This document shows, in pieces, positions 56,601 to 63,851 of a stretch of 64,000 nucleotides of DNA. A program made the position numbers and the translations under genes. The DNA is from Edolisoma coerulescens. Its lineage: Eukaryota; Chordata; Aves; Passeriformes; Campephagidae. A model generated the notes under the pieces. It made no database searches. It was not told the DNA's origin and saw only the letters and a program-made list of their open reading frames with translations. How positions within the stretch are numbered: the first letter of the stretch is position 1; each line of letters starts with the position of its first letter. The DNA lies in assembly GCA_013397115.1 (NCBI GenBank), contig VWZW01002760.1:1697812-1761811 (forward strand). The letters are read 5' to 3'.

Positions 56601-59600
56601 AATTGCCTGGCAGAAAGAGGAGCTATCTGCAAAATGAACTCACGTGCAGGTTTGCATCTGTAGGAACAACACTAGGATGAAAGGATCCACTGGAAATCTT
56701 ACCTGGGGAATCTCTTCTGGGCAAATGTTAAGTAACTAGTTAGATTACCTTAGGGCATGAGGCAGTTGGAGCAAGCAGCTCTTTTTCTTGGTTGTTAGGC
56801 CTGAACCTTTTTTTGAAGTCCTCATGGCAACAATAATAAAGTTTCAAAAGCATTATGGGTACATGACTCAGTTGATGAAGTTTGCTGATTTAAGAGATGG
56901 ATCCTCTCTTCCTTCAAATGCTAGCTAGAGCCAAATATTGGGTGCCTTTTTCTTTTAATTCTTTGGAAAAAAAATAAAAAAGGTAGTTAAGGTTTCCAGA
57001 TTACCCAGCATAAATAAGGTAAACACATCCTGATTAAAGTCTGGCTCATCCATGGTCTAAAGACTAATGTGCATTTTGGGACAGAATGAAAGATAGCATG
57101 CCTGTTCCTGTTATAAATGGCATTTTTTTGCAAGCCAAGATTTAGTCTAAACGATGATTTATTTTATTATTTATTTCATAAGCATTGGAGAAGGAAAGGG
57201 TACACTGCATTAATGAGTAAATAAGAGAGAGATGCTTTCAGACATTAAAATTAACATTTTGGCTCTTTTTCTGATGTCTCTAGTTTCTATGGAGTTGGAC
57301 TTTCTCCTTTCTGCTCCCGCACCCATTTCCTAATGTTTTCTTGGCCATGTAGCGAATCACGGTGTTAATTCTGCCAGAGTTAACAATAAGTCTTCTGGCT
57401 GGGATGTGATCACTCTTCTGTGGTGTCTAAAACCCAGGGAATGGATGGCCTTTCGAGAAGCAGTCCTGGGGCATTTTGAATCAGATCACTATTTTAAACC
57501 CGTTCAGCAGGGGATGTGTTAGCCTCAGAATAAATTTTTGGCAGCAGCCATTGAACTGTGAGTTGAAAATGCTACAAATATGTAGCTCTATGCAGAAGCT
57601 TTTAGGATAAATGTGAGGTGAAATTAATCACTGGTGTGTGCCTATTGTTATCTGAAGTTAATCACAAAGGCATGTCACATTTTATTTTTTTTCTCAGCTT
57701 CTGAGTTTTGGATTTTTCCTTTCTGGCTCAAAGTTGAAACTGTTGTACTTCAATAAAATACTTGGAGCTGTTAAAGGAAATATAATTTCAAAGGTTATCT
57801 AGATTTAAAGTGAAATAAATCATTGGACTCAGATTGATTTGGTTTCTTTTCTGGTGCTGCTGCTGAATTGAAAACAATTCCTTTATTCAGCTCTGGTTTT
57901 TTAGATCCTAAATGCCATTTATTTTGAAAGATCCACAAGAGCAACAAATAATACATGTTTAGTTGGTATTAGTTTTATTTGAAATCTTGCAAGGGGGTTG
58001 ATTATACCCATGTGGGCTATGTTTTTCTTGTAAGTAAATAGTGTGAATTGCCAGTGTTCTTTTTGAGCACATGTGGTATTAAAAGGGGAGGAGGATAAAG
58101 GAGAAAAAGTTCATTCCTTCAGCTCTGAAAATAACTGAGTGCATGAAGCACTGTAGACACTTGTACAGAAAATTAGTAGCCTGGATGGAAATTATTCTGC
58201 ACTGCATGGAAATTTGGGGATTAAGCAGACTGCCTTTAAGTAATAGATAGCAGAGTAGCCACTGTGGGCTGCCCTGTGGATAGGAGAGGAGGAAAAATTG
58301 ACTGTTCATTTCAAAATAGAAAGTGCAAGAAATGGCAAAGTCAGGCACACTTTCAGCACCTCCTACTCTATTGAATGTCACTCTCTCAGCTCCTGCTGTA
58401 GCCCTCTGAATCTGGAGGTGGAGATCTGCAAGGCTCCATGATTCTTCAGTGGTGCATAAATAAATAGGAAGTTTCTTGCTCTTCGTGGCCAGAGATTGGG
58501 AGCTGAGAACAGGAAAACCCCCCTGGGCATTTTGAACCTCTTAATACCTTCTTGAGAGGTTCATGAGAGCAAAATATTCATACAGGCGAGCACAAAGACA
58601 AGGAATGGGGCCCTCCTCTTCTCTGCCTGGGAAGGCAGTGGCTCTCACAAAAAGCTAGTGCAGTGCTAGAATTCATTACAAAGAGGAGACTTTAAGTGAT
58701 TTTTACCTCTGCATAAGCCATGAAAGACTTGCAGTGGTACAGTACATGTGGGACTGGTGTTAGCACTTGTAAATGGCTTAGGGAAACAGGCTGGGACTCC
58801 AAAAGCTCCCTGAACAGTTTTGAGGACTGCAGAAAAGGCCTCACCAACAGAGCTTTGCCTCCTTGCTGCTTAGCTTATATCAAAAGGAAGATGGGGAGGT
58901 AATTTGATTAGTGTGCAAAATACTTGCTCAGGGAGAAAATACCAGGTTGCCAAAGAGATCTTTAATCTAATGGAGACAGGCATAACAATACTGACTGTGA
59001 AAGCTGAGGCAGGGTGATGCAGATAGAAAGTGAGACCTTCCTTTCAAGTTCTCACTTCTTATAAAAGCACTTCATGACCACTGACACAAACTACCAAACA
59101 TGGTCACAAGTTGTCCACCTTTGCAGAGCCTCCGTGTTCAGCCTGTGTGTGCTGCTGGGCTAAGTGCTGAGTTAGGGGAGGGGAAATGCTGTCAGCTGCA
59201 AGAATAAATCAGGCCAAGTGTAGCTCCTGCCAGCCTTGTGTTCTGCATCCCTGAAACTGAGTACTCGGCAGTGGGACAAGTGGAGAGGACTGGCCTGAGG
59301 CAGCAGTGCTGGCAGCTGCTTTGTGAGCTTCAGTTCTGCCCCTGCACAGCCCTTCTGAGCATGTTCCAGTCAGAACTGACTTCTTCATCTCTGTTTAAGC
59401 TTTATCGCAGTTTAGAAAAAACAAACCCCGAACTACCTAAAGTGTCTTCTCAACAGTAATTATTCCTAATTATTTAACACATCTAGTTCTAGACTCTCAA
59501 AGAATTGTAATCAACTGAGACTTTACAGTTGGCGAAGTTATATTAAAATTTGTATCCTCACTTAAGTACCCAGAAAACTGCCAGAAGTAATTGTCTCATC

Positions 59601-60013
59601 ACAGCAAAGCCCATGAACACTCCTCCAACAGTGAACTGGTCAGCTGGATAGCCAAGTACTTTCCCAGATCTTGGGCTCAGTCACTTGCAGCTGCAGAAAC
59701 CAAATGTAACCCTCATCATAAAAACCAAAAACTTTGTATCTGTCTACTGAGCCAGGAGTTCCTGATTCTCATGGAGTGCTTCAAAACGGTCCATGACCAT
59801 CATTTTCTGGTCTGTTCATGTGCAAGGAGCTGCATTGGCTGTTGCCATCGAAGTCTTCAATCTTGGATCTTGTGCACAAAATGCTGCTGCTGCCATTTTA
59901 ACTTTCTATCTCTTGTTGTCCAGATGAGCACTATGCCAGGACTTCCTACAAGACCCTGCTTCTATGATATAGACTTGGACCCAGTGTCAGGAGGAGTTAA
60001 TGGGCTCTTCTGA
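20609..60013 (+). CDS. MTHFD1: MTHFD1, C1-tetrahydrofolate synthase, cytoplasmic (complete coding gene, 27 coding exons)
   Basis: Trifunctional cytosolic enzyme: NADP-dependent 5,10-methylene-THF dehydrogenase, 5,10-methenyl-THF cyclohydrolase and ATP-dependent formate-THF ligase. Coding exons: 20609-20649, 28716-28800, 31115-31174, 31859-31912, 32275-32411, 32533-32633, 32951-33087, 34508-34619, 38464-38591, 39246-39343, 40032-40205, 40710-40846, 41136-41182, 43460-43567, 43669-43743, 45513-45615, 46788-46864, 47850-47990, 50562-50630, 51163-51274, 51470-51609, 52030-52071, 53101-53201, 53924-54101, 54471-54578, 55755-55907, 59924-60013. They sum to 2808 nt (935 aa plus stop), the length of human MTHFD1 as I know it. 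All introns are GT-AG with consistent phases. Catalytic Tyr52, Lys56, Gln100 and Asp125, the NADP segment GRS (172-174), PGGVG (272-276) and the P-loop (about 380-387) are present. No frameshift or stop was seen. The start has a good Kozak context (G at -3, G at +4) and the expected MAPAEIL N-terminus. No mitochondrial presequence is visible, as expected for the cytosolic paralogue rather than MTHFD1L. Confidence 0.98.
20650..28715 (+). other. MTHFD1: MTHFD1 intron 1 (8.1 kb)
   Basis: The largest intron. Its first 150 bp are still CpG-rich. It holds the GAGAT microsatellite at 21068-21124, and otherwise unique AT-moderate sequence with short T runs. No CR1 or LTR copy and no additional coding exon was recognised. 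Confidence 0.85.
21068..21124 (+). repeat. (GAGAT)n microsatellite in MTHFD1 intron 1
   Basis: Ten perfect head-to-tail GAGAT units at 21071-21120 with partial units on both sides, about 57 bp. It sits 420 bp downstream of exon 1, at the edge of the CpG island. Perfect copies imply recent activity and likely length polymorphism. Confidence 0.97.
28716..28800 (+). CDS. MTHFD1: MTHFD1 coding exon 2 (residues 14-42)
   Basis: The acceptor is a T/C-rich tract ending ttcag and the donor is gtattg. The encoded segment runs from GQVRDRLKQQ to RPGLAILQ. It matches the first helix of the folate dehydrogenase/cyclohydrolase domain and the strand leading into the active site (PxLAILQVG). Confidence 0.96.
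28801..31114 (+). other. MTHFD1: MTHFD1 intron 2
   Basis: 2.3 kb of unique, T-rich intronic sequence on the coding strand. No repeat family or conserved coding segment is recognisable. Confidence 0.85.
31115..31174 (+). CDS. MTHFD1: MTHFD1 coding exon 3 (residues 43-62), catalytic Tyr52 and Lys56
   Basis: Encodes VGNRDDSNLYINMKLKAAAE (20 codons, phase 0 at both ends). It holds the YxxxK signature of the FolD family: Tyr52 and Lys56, the residues essential in dehydrogenase/cyclohydrolase catalysis. The acceptor is ttag and the donor gtaatg. Confidence 0.97.
31859..31912 (+). CDS. MTHFD1: MTHFD1 coding exon 4 (residues 63-80)
   Basis: Encodes IGISANHIKLPNTATEAD, phase 0 at both ends, with acceptor tttgcag and consensus donor gtaagt. 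It corresponds to the conserved GI-A-HIKLP strand/loop of the FolD fold. Confidence 0.96.
32275..32411 (+). CDS. MTHFD1: MTHFD1 coding exon 5 (residues 81-126), Gln100 and Asp125
   Basis: Contains HGFIVQLPLD (Gln100 in the folate-binding VQLPL signature) and PEKDVDG (Asp125). The acceptor is ttgtag and the donor gtaaac, phase 2. The following intron is only 121 bp. Confidence 0.97.
32533..32633 (+). CDS. MTHFD1: MTHFD1 coding exon 6 (residues 126-160)
   Basis: Begins with the last base of Gly126, then encodes LSSINAGKLSRGD and FIPCTPKGCMELIRQTG. This is the FolD segment (INxG, PCTPxG) before the NADP-binding lobe. Residue 134, polymorphic K/R in humans, is Lys here. The donor is gtaagg, phase 1. 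Confidence 0.97.
32951..33087 (+). CDS. MTHFD1: MTHFD1 coding exon 7 (residues 160-205), NADP-binding GRS motif
   Basis: Encodes VVIGRSKIVGAPMHDLLLWN and TVTTCHSKT. Gly172-Arg173-Ser174 and Ser197 fall exactly where NADP is bound in the human enzyme. The acceptor is gtgcag and the donor gtaagg. Confidence 0.98.
34508..34619 (+). CDS. MTHFD1: MTHFD1 coding exon 8 (residues 206-243)
   Basis: Encodes VGKADILVVAAGRAEMVKG, then EWIKPGAIVIDCGIN, the conserved GDxGINxVP region of the NADP lobe. It follows a T-rich acceptor. The donor is gtgtgtggg, the least consensus-like in the gene, with a gtaatg 8 bp further on that would shift the frame. Confidence 0.96.
34620..38463 (+). other. MTHFD1: MTHFD1 intron 8
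   Basis: A 3.8-kb intron with a 16-nt T run at 35881-35896. It contains an antisense open frame of 162 codons (36108-36596) without any recognisable domain, which I take as chance. No transposable element was recognised. Confidence 0.85.
38464..38591 (+). CDS. MTHFD1: MTHFD1 coding exon 9 (residues 243-285)
   Basis: Encodes KRVVGDVAY and TPVPGGVGPMTVAMLMQ. PGGVG occupies residues 272-276, the substrate/nucleotide-binding signature of FolD proteins. The surface loop before it (STKASG) differs from human but has the same length. The acceptor is ccccag and the donor gtactg. Confidence 0.97.
39246..39343 (+). CDS. MTHFD1: MTHFD1 coding exon 10 (residues 286-318), interdomain linker
   Basis: Encodes STVESAQRFLEKFQPGKW, then the stretch ending KMPVP plus two bases of Ser318. 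This is the last helix of the dehydrogenase/cyclohydrolase domain and the linker into the synthetase domain. The donor is gtaatg, phase 2. Confidence 0.96.
40032..40205 (+). CDS. MTHFD1: MTHFD1 coding exon 11 (residues 318-376), start of synthetase domain
   Basis: Encodes SDIEISQSCMPKPIDQVAKE and ELYGQTKAKV, ending GKYVVVTG. This is the N-terminal part of formate-THF ligase, with YGxxKAK and the V-V-VTGI strand before the P-loop. The donor GG-gtacgt is identical in sequence and phase to that of exon 1. Confidence 0.97.
40710..40846 (+). CDS. MTHFD1: MTHFD1 coding exon 12 (residues 376-422), ATP-binding P-loop
   Basis: Encodes TPTPLGEGKSTTTVGLVQAL, the formyl-THF synthetase nucleotide-binding signature, with Lys386 in the P-loop. 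It then encodes the family motif RQPSQGPTFGIKG. The acceptor is ttgctgcag and the donor gtatga, phase 1. Confidence 0.98.
41136..41182 (+). CDS. MTHFD1: MTHFD1 coding exon 13 (residues 422-437)
   Basis: A 47-nt exon encoding GGAAGGGYCQVVPMEE. It continues the conserved GGAAGGGY loop of the synthetase active site. The acceptor is tctgcag and the donor gtaatt. Confidence 0.96.
42568..42790 (-). repeat. CR1 LINE 3' fragment in MTHFD1 intron 13 (reverse orientation)
   Basis: Begins with the reverse-complement terminal octamers (ATCATAGGATCATTTAGGTT), then AAGATCACCACATCCAACCA, CCACCACTAAACCGTGTCCC, ACGGGCAGCCTGTTCCCATG and CATATCCAATCTAGATCC. Antisense to the host gene. Confidence 0.92.
43121..43152 (-). 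repeat. CR1 3'-terminus remnant
   Basis: A short stretch ATCACAGAATCACAGAGTAT followed by GCTGAGTTGGG. It corresponds to the reverse-complement CR1 terminal octamers and adjoining 3' UTR block. Only about 30 bp remain. Confidence 0.6.
43460..43567 (+). CDS. MTHFD1: MTHFD1 coding exon 14 (residues 438-473)
   Basis: Encodes FNLHLTGDIHAITAANNL followed by AAAIDARIFHE and ends with QSDQ. This is the most conserved stretch of formyl-THF synthetases (HLTGDxHAIxAANNLL). Phase 0 at both ends, donor gtacaa. Confidence 0.98.
43669..43743 (+). CDS. MTHFD1: MTHFD1 coding exon 15 (residues 474-498)
   Basis: Encodes ALYNRLVPSVSGVRKFS and DIQIRRLQ (25 codons). It follows an intron of only 101 bp, the shortest in the gene, with a weak pyrimidine tract and an unusual acceptor (tgcaag). 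The donor is gtgagc. Confidence 0.96.
45513..45615 (+). CDS. MTHFD1: MTHFD1 coding exon 16 (residues 499-533)
   Basis: Encodes KLGINKTDPMALTKEE and FVRLDIDPGTITWQR. It matches the KLGI-K-DP and RLDIDPxTI(T)W(Q)R synthetase motifs. The acceptor is cccatag and the donor gtacta, phase 1. Confidence 0.97.
46788..46864 (+). CDS. MTHFD1: MTHFD1 coding exon 17 (residues 533-558)
   Basis: Encodes VLDTNDRFLRKITIGQ and TEKGFTRT. This is the conserved R-DTNDRFLR-I-IG segment of the ligase domain. The acceptor is ctttcag and the donor gtaatt. Confidence 0.97.
47710..47750 (+). repeat. Polypyrimidine (T7-8 C)n tract in intron 17
   Basis: About 41 bp of uninterrupted pyrimidine, T runs broken by single C at near-regular spacing. 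It lies roughly 100 bp upstream of the exon 18 acceptor. Confidence 0.9.
47850..47990 (+). CDS. MTHFD1: MTHFD1 coding exon 18 (residues 559-605)
   Basis: Encodes AQFDITVSSEIMAVLALADG and GRMVVASSKKGQPVTADDL. It contains the FDIxVxSEIMAVLAL signature. The acceptor is cttgcag. A T-rich mirror-like tract lies about 100 bp upstream of it. The donor is gtaaga. Confidence 0.97.
47991..50561 (+). other. MTHFD1: MTHFD1 intron 18
   Basis: A 2.6-kb intron of unique sequence. A 137-codon open frame on the + strand (49639-50052) has no recognisable domain and no exon-like borders. Confidence 0.85.
50562..50630 (+). CDS. MTHFD1: MTHFD1 coding exon 19 (residues 606-628)
   Basis: Encodes GVTGALAVLMKDAVKP and NLMQTLE, 23 codons, phase 0 at both ends. 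This is the GA(L/M)xxLMKDA-KPNLxQTLEGTP segment of the synthetase domain. The donor is gtgagc. Confidence 0.96.
51163..51274 (+). CDS. MTHFD1: MTHFD1 coding exon 20 (residues 629-666), includes position 653
   Basis: Encodes [20 protein letters not shown] followed by VLADKIALKL. Residue 653 (codon at 51235-51237) is Lys; human has Arg, with the common R653Q variant. The donor is gtaagt, phase 1. Confidence 0.98.
51470..51609 (+). CDS. MTHFD1: MTHFD1 coding exon 21 (residues 666-712)
   Basis: Encodes [20 protein letters not shown] and VVVLVATVRALKMHGGGP. This is the [20 protein letters not shown] signature of formyl-THF synthetases. The acceptor is actctag and the donor gtaagt. Confidence 0.98.
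52030..52071 (+). CDS. MTHFD1: MTHFD1 coding exon 22 (residues 713-726)
   Basis: A 42-nt microexon-like exon encoding VTAGVPLPKEYTEE. It joins the HGGGP loop of exon 21 to the NLQLV helix of exon 23. The acceptor is tttctgtag and the donor gtaatc. Skipping it would keep frame (14 codons). Confidence 0.95.
52210..52228 (+). repeat. Poly(T) run in intron 22
   Basis: A homopolymer of about 18 T. Length is unreliable in assembly. No flanking element was recognised. Confidence 0.9.
53101..53201 (+). CDS. MTHFD1: MTHFD1 coding exon 23 (residues 727-760)
   Basis: Encodes NLQLVAKGCSNLNKQIQNAR and FGVPVVVAVNAF plus two bases of Lys760. It matches the G-xNLxKQIENARxFG(I/V)PVVVAxNxF synthetase motif. 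The donor is gtaagt, phase 2. Confidence 0.97.
53318..53656 (-). repeat. CR1 LINE 3' fragment in MTHFD1 intron 23 (reverse orientation)
   Basis: About 340 bp. It shows ATAAAACCATAGAATGGCCT, AAAGATCATCCAATTCCACT, CCAACCTGGCCTTGAACACT, CAACCTGTTCTAGTGCC, TAGTATCCAATCTAAACCTA and CTTGTCCTGTCTCTATG. It contains a 12-bp-unit tandem duplication (about 53450-53474), AACACTTTCAGG then AACACTTTCAAC. Confidence 0.92.
53924..54101 (+). CDS. MTHFD1: MTHFD1 coding exon 24 (residues 760-819)
   Basis: The longest coding exon (178 nt). It encodes TDTKAELALV, AFDAVECTHWAEGGKGALAL and the helix through NFRFLYNVE. HWAxGGxGAxxLA is a family motif. The acceptor is ccttgcag and the donor gtagga. Confidence 0.97.
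54471..54578 (+). CDS. MTHFD1: MTHFD1 coding exon 25 (residues 820-855)
   Basis: Encodes LPVVDKIRLIAQQVYGARD and IELLPEAQEKVALYTKQ, phase 0 at both ends. It corresponds to the IxxIAxxIYGAxxIELxPxA segment. The acceptor is ttttctag and the donor gtgggt. Confidence 0.96.
55755..55907 (+). CDS. MTHFD1: MTHFD1 coding exon 26 (residues 856-906)
   Basis: Encodes GFGNLPICMAKTHLSLSHDP and FVLPIRDIRASVGAGFLYPL. These are the conserved C-terminal synthetase motifs (LPICxAKTxxSLSxDP, RDIRxSxGAGFxxPL). The acceptor is ttcccag and the donor gtatgt. A 4-kb intron follows. Confidence 0.98.
55908..59923 (+). other. MTHFD1: MTHFD1 intron 26
   Basis: A 4.0-kb intron before the last coding exon, AT-rich in the 56.8-58.1 kb part. 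No repeat family or coding segment was recognised. Confidence 0.85.
59924..60013 (+). CDS. MTHFD1: MTHFD1 coding exon 27 (residues 907-935 and stop)
   Basis: Encodes MSTMPGLPTRPCFYDIDLD and SGGVNGLF followed by TGA. It matches the family C-terminus M-TMPGLPxxPxxxxID-D and the NGLF end of the vertebrate protein. The acceptor is ttgtccag. A good donor (aaag-gtaggt) occurs 19 nt after the stop. Confidence 0.98.
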   Translation: MSTMPGLPTRPCFYDIDLDPVSGGVNGLF

Positions 60014-60213
60014 AAGGAATGATTAACCAAAGGTAGGTGCCTTCTTGAAGGCCTTCAGTATTTGGGCTTTATTTTTCCAAAAATCTTGAGATAATGGAGT
60101 TAAGCCAATCCCATATTATGCCATACGTTTCCAAATGACATTTGATTGTAATTCAGCCTGAAAGTTGCCTGCAGTACTATATAATGGTAATTAAATTTTA
60201 TTTTTGTTTTTAG

Positions 60214-61145
60214 CTCCCAGAAGAACACCTGATGAGTCATGTAAATGGAACTGTGCTCTGATCTTTTTTTTAAGTCAGAACAAGATATGAGTGAGAATAT
60301 CATGCAAGAAGTGACTGGAAGGAGGAGTGCTGAAGAATCCACCCCTAACTTTTAATCTGTAATAATTTTTAAACTGCTGCATTCCAAGCTAGTTGCCACT
60401 GAGCATATAAAGCATACTTCCTCTACAGACCTCCCGCTTCATAATTGTAGCTGAAGCAGAATACAGAAGCTTGGGTTTAATGACCTCTTTTGATTCAGTG
60501 ACATGATTTTAATAATTAAAAATCCTAAAGCTGGAGCTGTTTGAAGCAGTCTTGGGACTTAATTGTCTTAACCATCAGGGTTTTGCAGCAGATATTATCT
60601 TTGAAAGTCTTGTTGGCTGCCGTTTCCCGTTTGCCACCTGGAATTCTGTGTTACACTTCTCGCACTACGGGAGAACCTGCTGTGCCCTGACCCTGCACCA
60701 GTGTCATTTCAGAGGAGCAAGGAGGAATCCCTTCGCTTCCCAGCGCTCTCCAGAAGTGCTTACCCTGGCTTCTGCTGGGAATTATTCCTGCAGGCACCCG
60801 AGCCACAGCAGATCCCCCAAGCCCAGCTGTGACTACAGTATTCTTCTCTCGATGGAATGAAACCTCTGGATGTCACAGCTGGAGGAACTGGGTCTCTGGC
60901 CCATATCTGTGGCTTCTACCACATGTGTCTTTTGAACTATTTTCTGCTCAGCCATAAGTGCAGTTACACCACTGACAAGCCTTGTTTCTGAAGGTACCTT
61001 TTTGGTCAATAGAGACAACATGAATAGTGATCAAGTGACTTGTAGCAGGTTTTGTCAGCAGGCCAAAAATCATTTTGTAACATGAAGATAGCGTTGCTGC
61101 CAATTTTTTAACTAATACAAATAAACTGGCAAATACTTCAAGTGC
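60214..61145 (+). other. MTHFD1: Inferred MTHFD1 terminal 3'-UTR exon and poly(A) region
   Basis: Nineteen nt after the stop there is a strong donor (60033 gtaggt). 181 bp on there is a strong acceptor (T-rich tract, tttttag at 60207-60213), so most of the 3' UTR is probably in this noncoding exon 28. The exon junction is less than 50 nt after the stop and should not trigger nonsense-mediated decay. The best poly(A) signal is AATAAA at 61120-61125, followed by a T/G-rich stretch. ATTAAA at 60515-60520 and AATAAA at 61336-61341 are alternatives. The splice is inferred, not seen in transcript data. Confidence 0.65.
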
Positions 61146-63851
61146 TTTTTGGCTTTTAATGTATGCACTGAGATTACTGAATTAGAATTTATTTCTGTGA
61201 TTAACTGCACACAACAGCAATCCTTGTATTGACAAGTAGGAGTGATTATTGCAGTAATAAGTAGCCTGCAATGCACCAGGGTGTGTGTGTTTTAATCTGG
61301 TTCCCTTCCCTAGATGATGTATGTTGTCTGTAGGAAATAAACTACCTGAATTATTCTGTGAATGTGAGATACTTGCAGCTGCCTGCAGAATGTCTGAATT
61401 AAGAGTCGTGAGGCCCATCTGCCTGTATCAGAACTGAATCTAAAAACATTCCAAATTTGGTGAGAACTGGGAGGATCAGGATGTAGGTGTGCACCAACGT
61501 AGGGGAGCATCTGTAGTACACAGATACTGTGTGTGAATATATATATATATATATGGAGAGGAAGAGAGATCTCTATCTCTTTAGTTATTCAGGAGGGGAG
61601 AATAATTATACAAAAGTTACCTGGTTGTGACACAAGCAGAGAGAACACTTTAAATAGTCAAAAGAGCTTTTGAGATGCATTCACAGCCTCCCAAAATGTT
61701 CCTTTGGATATTATCCAGCCAAGGATTTCCTGGCAGCCAGGAGAGCAGGCTCAGTCCCCTTGCAGGGGGTCGGGTGGGGTTCCCCCATTGCTGCCCAGCC
61801 CCCCTGCCTGGCTGAGGGTGCCTCTTCACCTGCAGCTCCTGGGCCCAGCCTTCCCTGGAAGCAGGGTGCCAGAGCGGATGCTGCCAAGTCTGCTGTCAGT
61901 TCCTACATTTCATCTTCCCTGCTACACTGCTTTCCTGTGAGTGCTCTGTGTTCCACCTTCATTTTATGCTTATGAAAGATGGGATAAGTGCAAATTTATG
62001 CTAAGATTAGCCTCCTTTTAGTGTAGCATGAGATCATAGCCATGTGCTTGAGAGAAATGGTTCAAGAGGTTGCTGGTCCCCCTCCTGCAGTGAGGCACAG
62101 CGCTGGATCAGGCACGAGCTGTTGAAGGGTTTGCTACACAGCAACAAGCACAAGGGCCAAAAAATAGCCCCCAGCATCTCCAGAGCTTAATGGGGAATGT
62201 TTTCTAACCTGCACTTGCAACCTGCTCTTGCAGGATGGATACATAAATAGGTTATTTTTTTTTAATACTCTCCTTTGCAGCTAAGGGTGCCAGCTAGGTC
62301 TTGTCCTATCAAATAGGGCACAGAGGACACTTAATTTCTGCTAGCTAAGTACTGGATGGTTCTCTTCTCCTCCTGTTGCCTAGAGAAAAAACTAATTATG
62401 TACAAATTTGGTCTCTGTGGGCTATTTGTGGGCCCGGTCCTTAGCTGGTGTTATGGCCATGCGTCCCCTGAGCTGTGCTGCTGTGAGAGGGCTGCACCAC
62501 ATCCTGTAAGAAATAACACAGATTTATGTTTTTAAGTGGTGCTGGGGACAAGAACGAGAAGGTGTTGCTTGGCTGACTTGTTGCATGTCACCAGCACCAA
62601 AGAAAACAGGATCCAGCTGGGCCAGGATTTTCTGTCCAGCTTACCCTACTTCTGACCTGATCCTTTGCTTGCCACAGACCCTGTCTTTTACTTCCCTTAC
62701 ACCATAGCTGTTGGTGCTACCATCTGCCCCTGGAGCTTCAGGAATAATTGGATTCCATGCAAAGTGCTCCCGAGGGGATTCATGGCAGCTTGCCTCCATC
62801 ACACCACCGCATTCCCCAGCCTCACATTAGCCATCCTCGTTGTCTGCTTCCCTCCCTCCTGCCTCCTGCTGCAACGAGGGAAAGCTCCTTGCATTGAAGG
62901 GCCGCACTTGGCTTTAATAAAGAAGTGGATCATAATTAGAACCCACCACCCACCTCAGGAGAGATGCTGTTTCCAAATGAAGTTTATTGTCCTGAGTGAA
63001 TGCGAGCAAACACAGAGGGGAGCTTTTAAAAAAGGCAATTCCTTGTGATGCTCGATGCACTTTTTCTGCCCTCCTGGCTGGCATTTCAGCCCAGCTAACC
63101 CATTTTGTACCTTTTTTCTCATTAAGAAGCTGAGGGAGGGGGGAGGCCATGTGTGTTTTTCTAAGCCTGGCCTTCACTGGAAGCCACTTGCAAGTTCAAA
63201 GTGCTGCTTTGCTCAGTTTCTCATGGGCAAACACGCTGTGAAGCAGTTAAATGTCTATAAAACCTTTGTGGGCGTCAGCTCCCCGTGGAGATGAACGGGG
63301 ACGTTCGGGCATCTCAACTACAGTTTCCTGTAGTTCATCAGCTGCACTGGGGAGTCCTTTTTCTGGAGGATCTCCCATCAATCATCACAGCTGGAGATGT
63401 GATTTTTTAAAGTCAGATCTCAGCTGCTTTGGAGAGAAGAAAGGCTCCTATCAAAGAGGCACTTTCTCTGGTGTTTTGGGCATGGATTAGTTTGAAGCCA
63501 AGAGCTGGCTGTCCTTACCTCCTCCTCCAAAGGTGTAGCTCCTGCAGCACCTCCAACAGTGACTGCTGAAAGCTGTGAAGGTGTCAGGTGGGACACAAGA
63601 AACAGCTGCCAAGAGCAAGACCCCCTCCCTTCCCACAGAGCCAGGAAAACCCCGGCGGTCGCTCCTCCCTGCTCCGGAGGTGTGCTCCGGGCTCCCTTAC
63701 AGTGCCTCCTGCTGCCCTTGGGATCCAAGCTACAAACCGCAGCTCGGTTCCTGGGAGGACCTTTACCTCGAGCTGAAGTTCGTGGTTTTCGTGTCTGCAG
63801 CTGCTGTGCGCAGCCTGGGAGGGGACGGAAGGTCACTCTGCCAGCGGGCGA
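61146..63851. other. Intergenic, downstream of MTHFD1
   Basis: Unique sequence, becoming GC-richer from about 63.5 kb. No exon of the neighbours expected from human synteny (AKAP5, ZBTB25) was recognised. Contains the (AT)9 repeat and an AATAAA at 61336-61341. Confidence 0.7.
61537..61554 (+). repeat. (AT)9 dinucleotide repeat
   Basis: A perfect AT repeat of about 18 bp preceded by a short GTGTGTG stretch, in the intergenic DNA just past MTHFD1. Confidence 0.9.
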
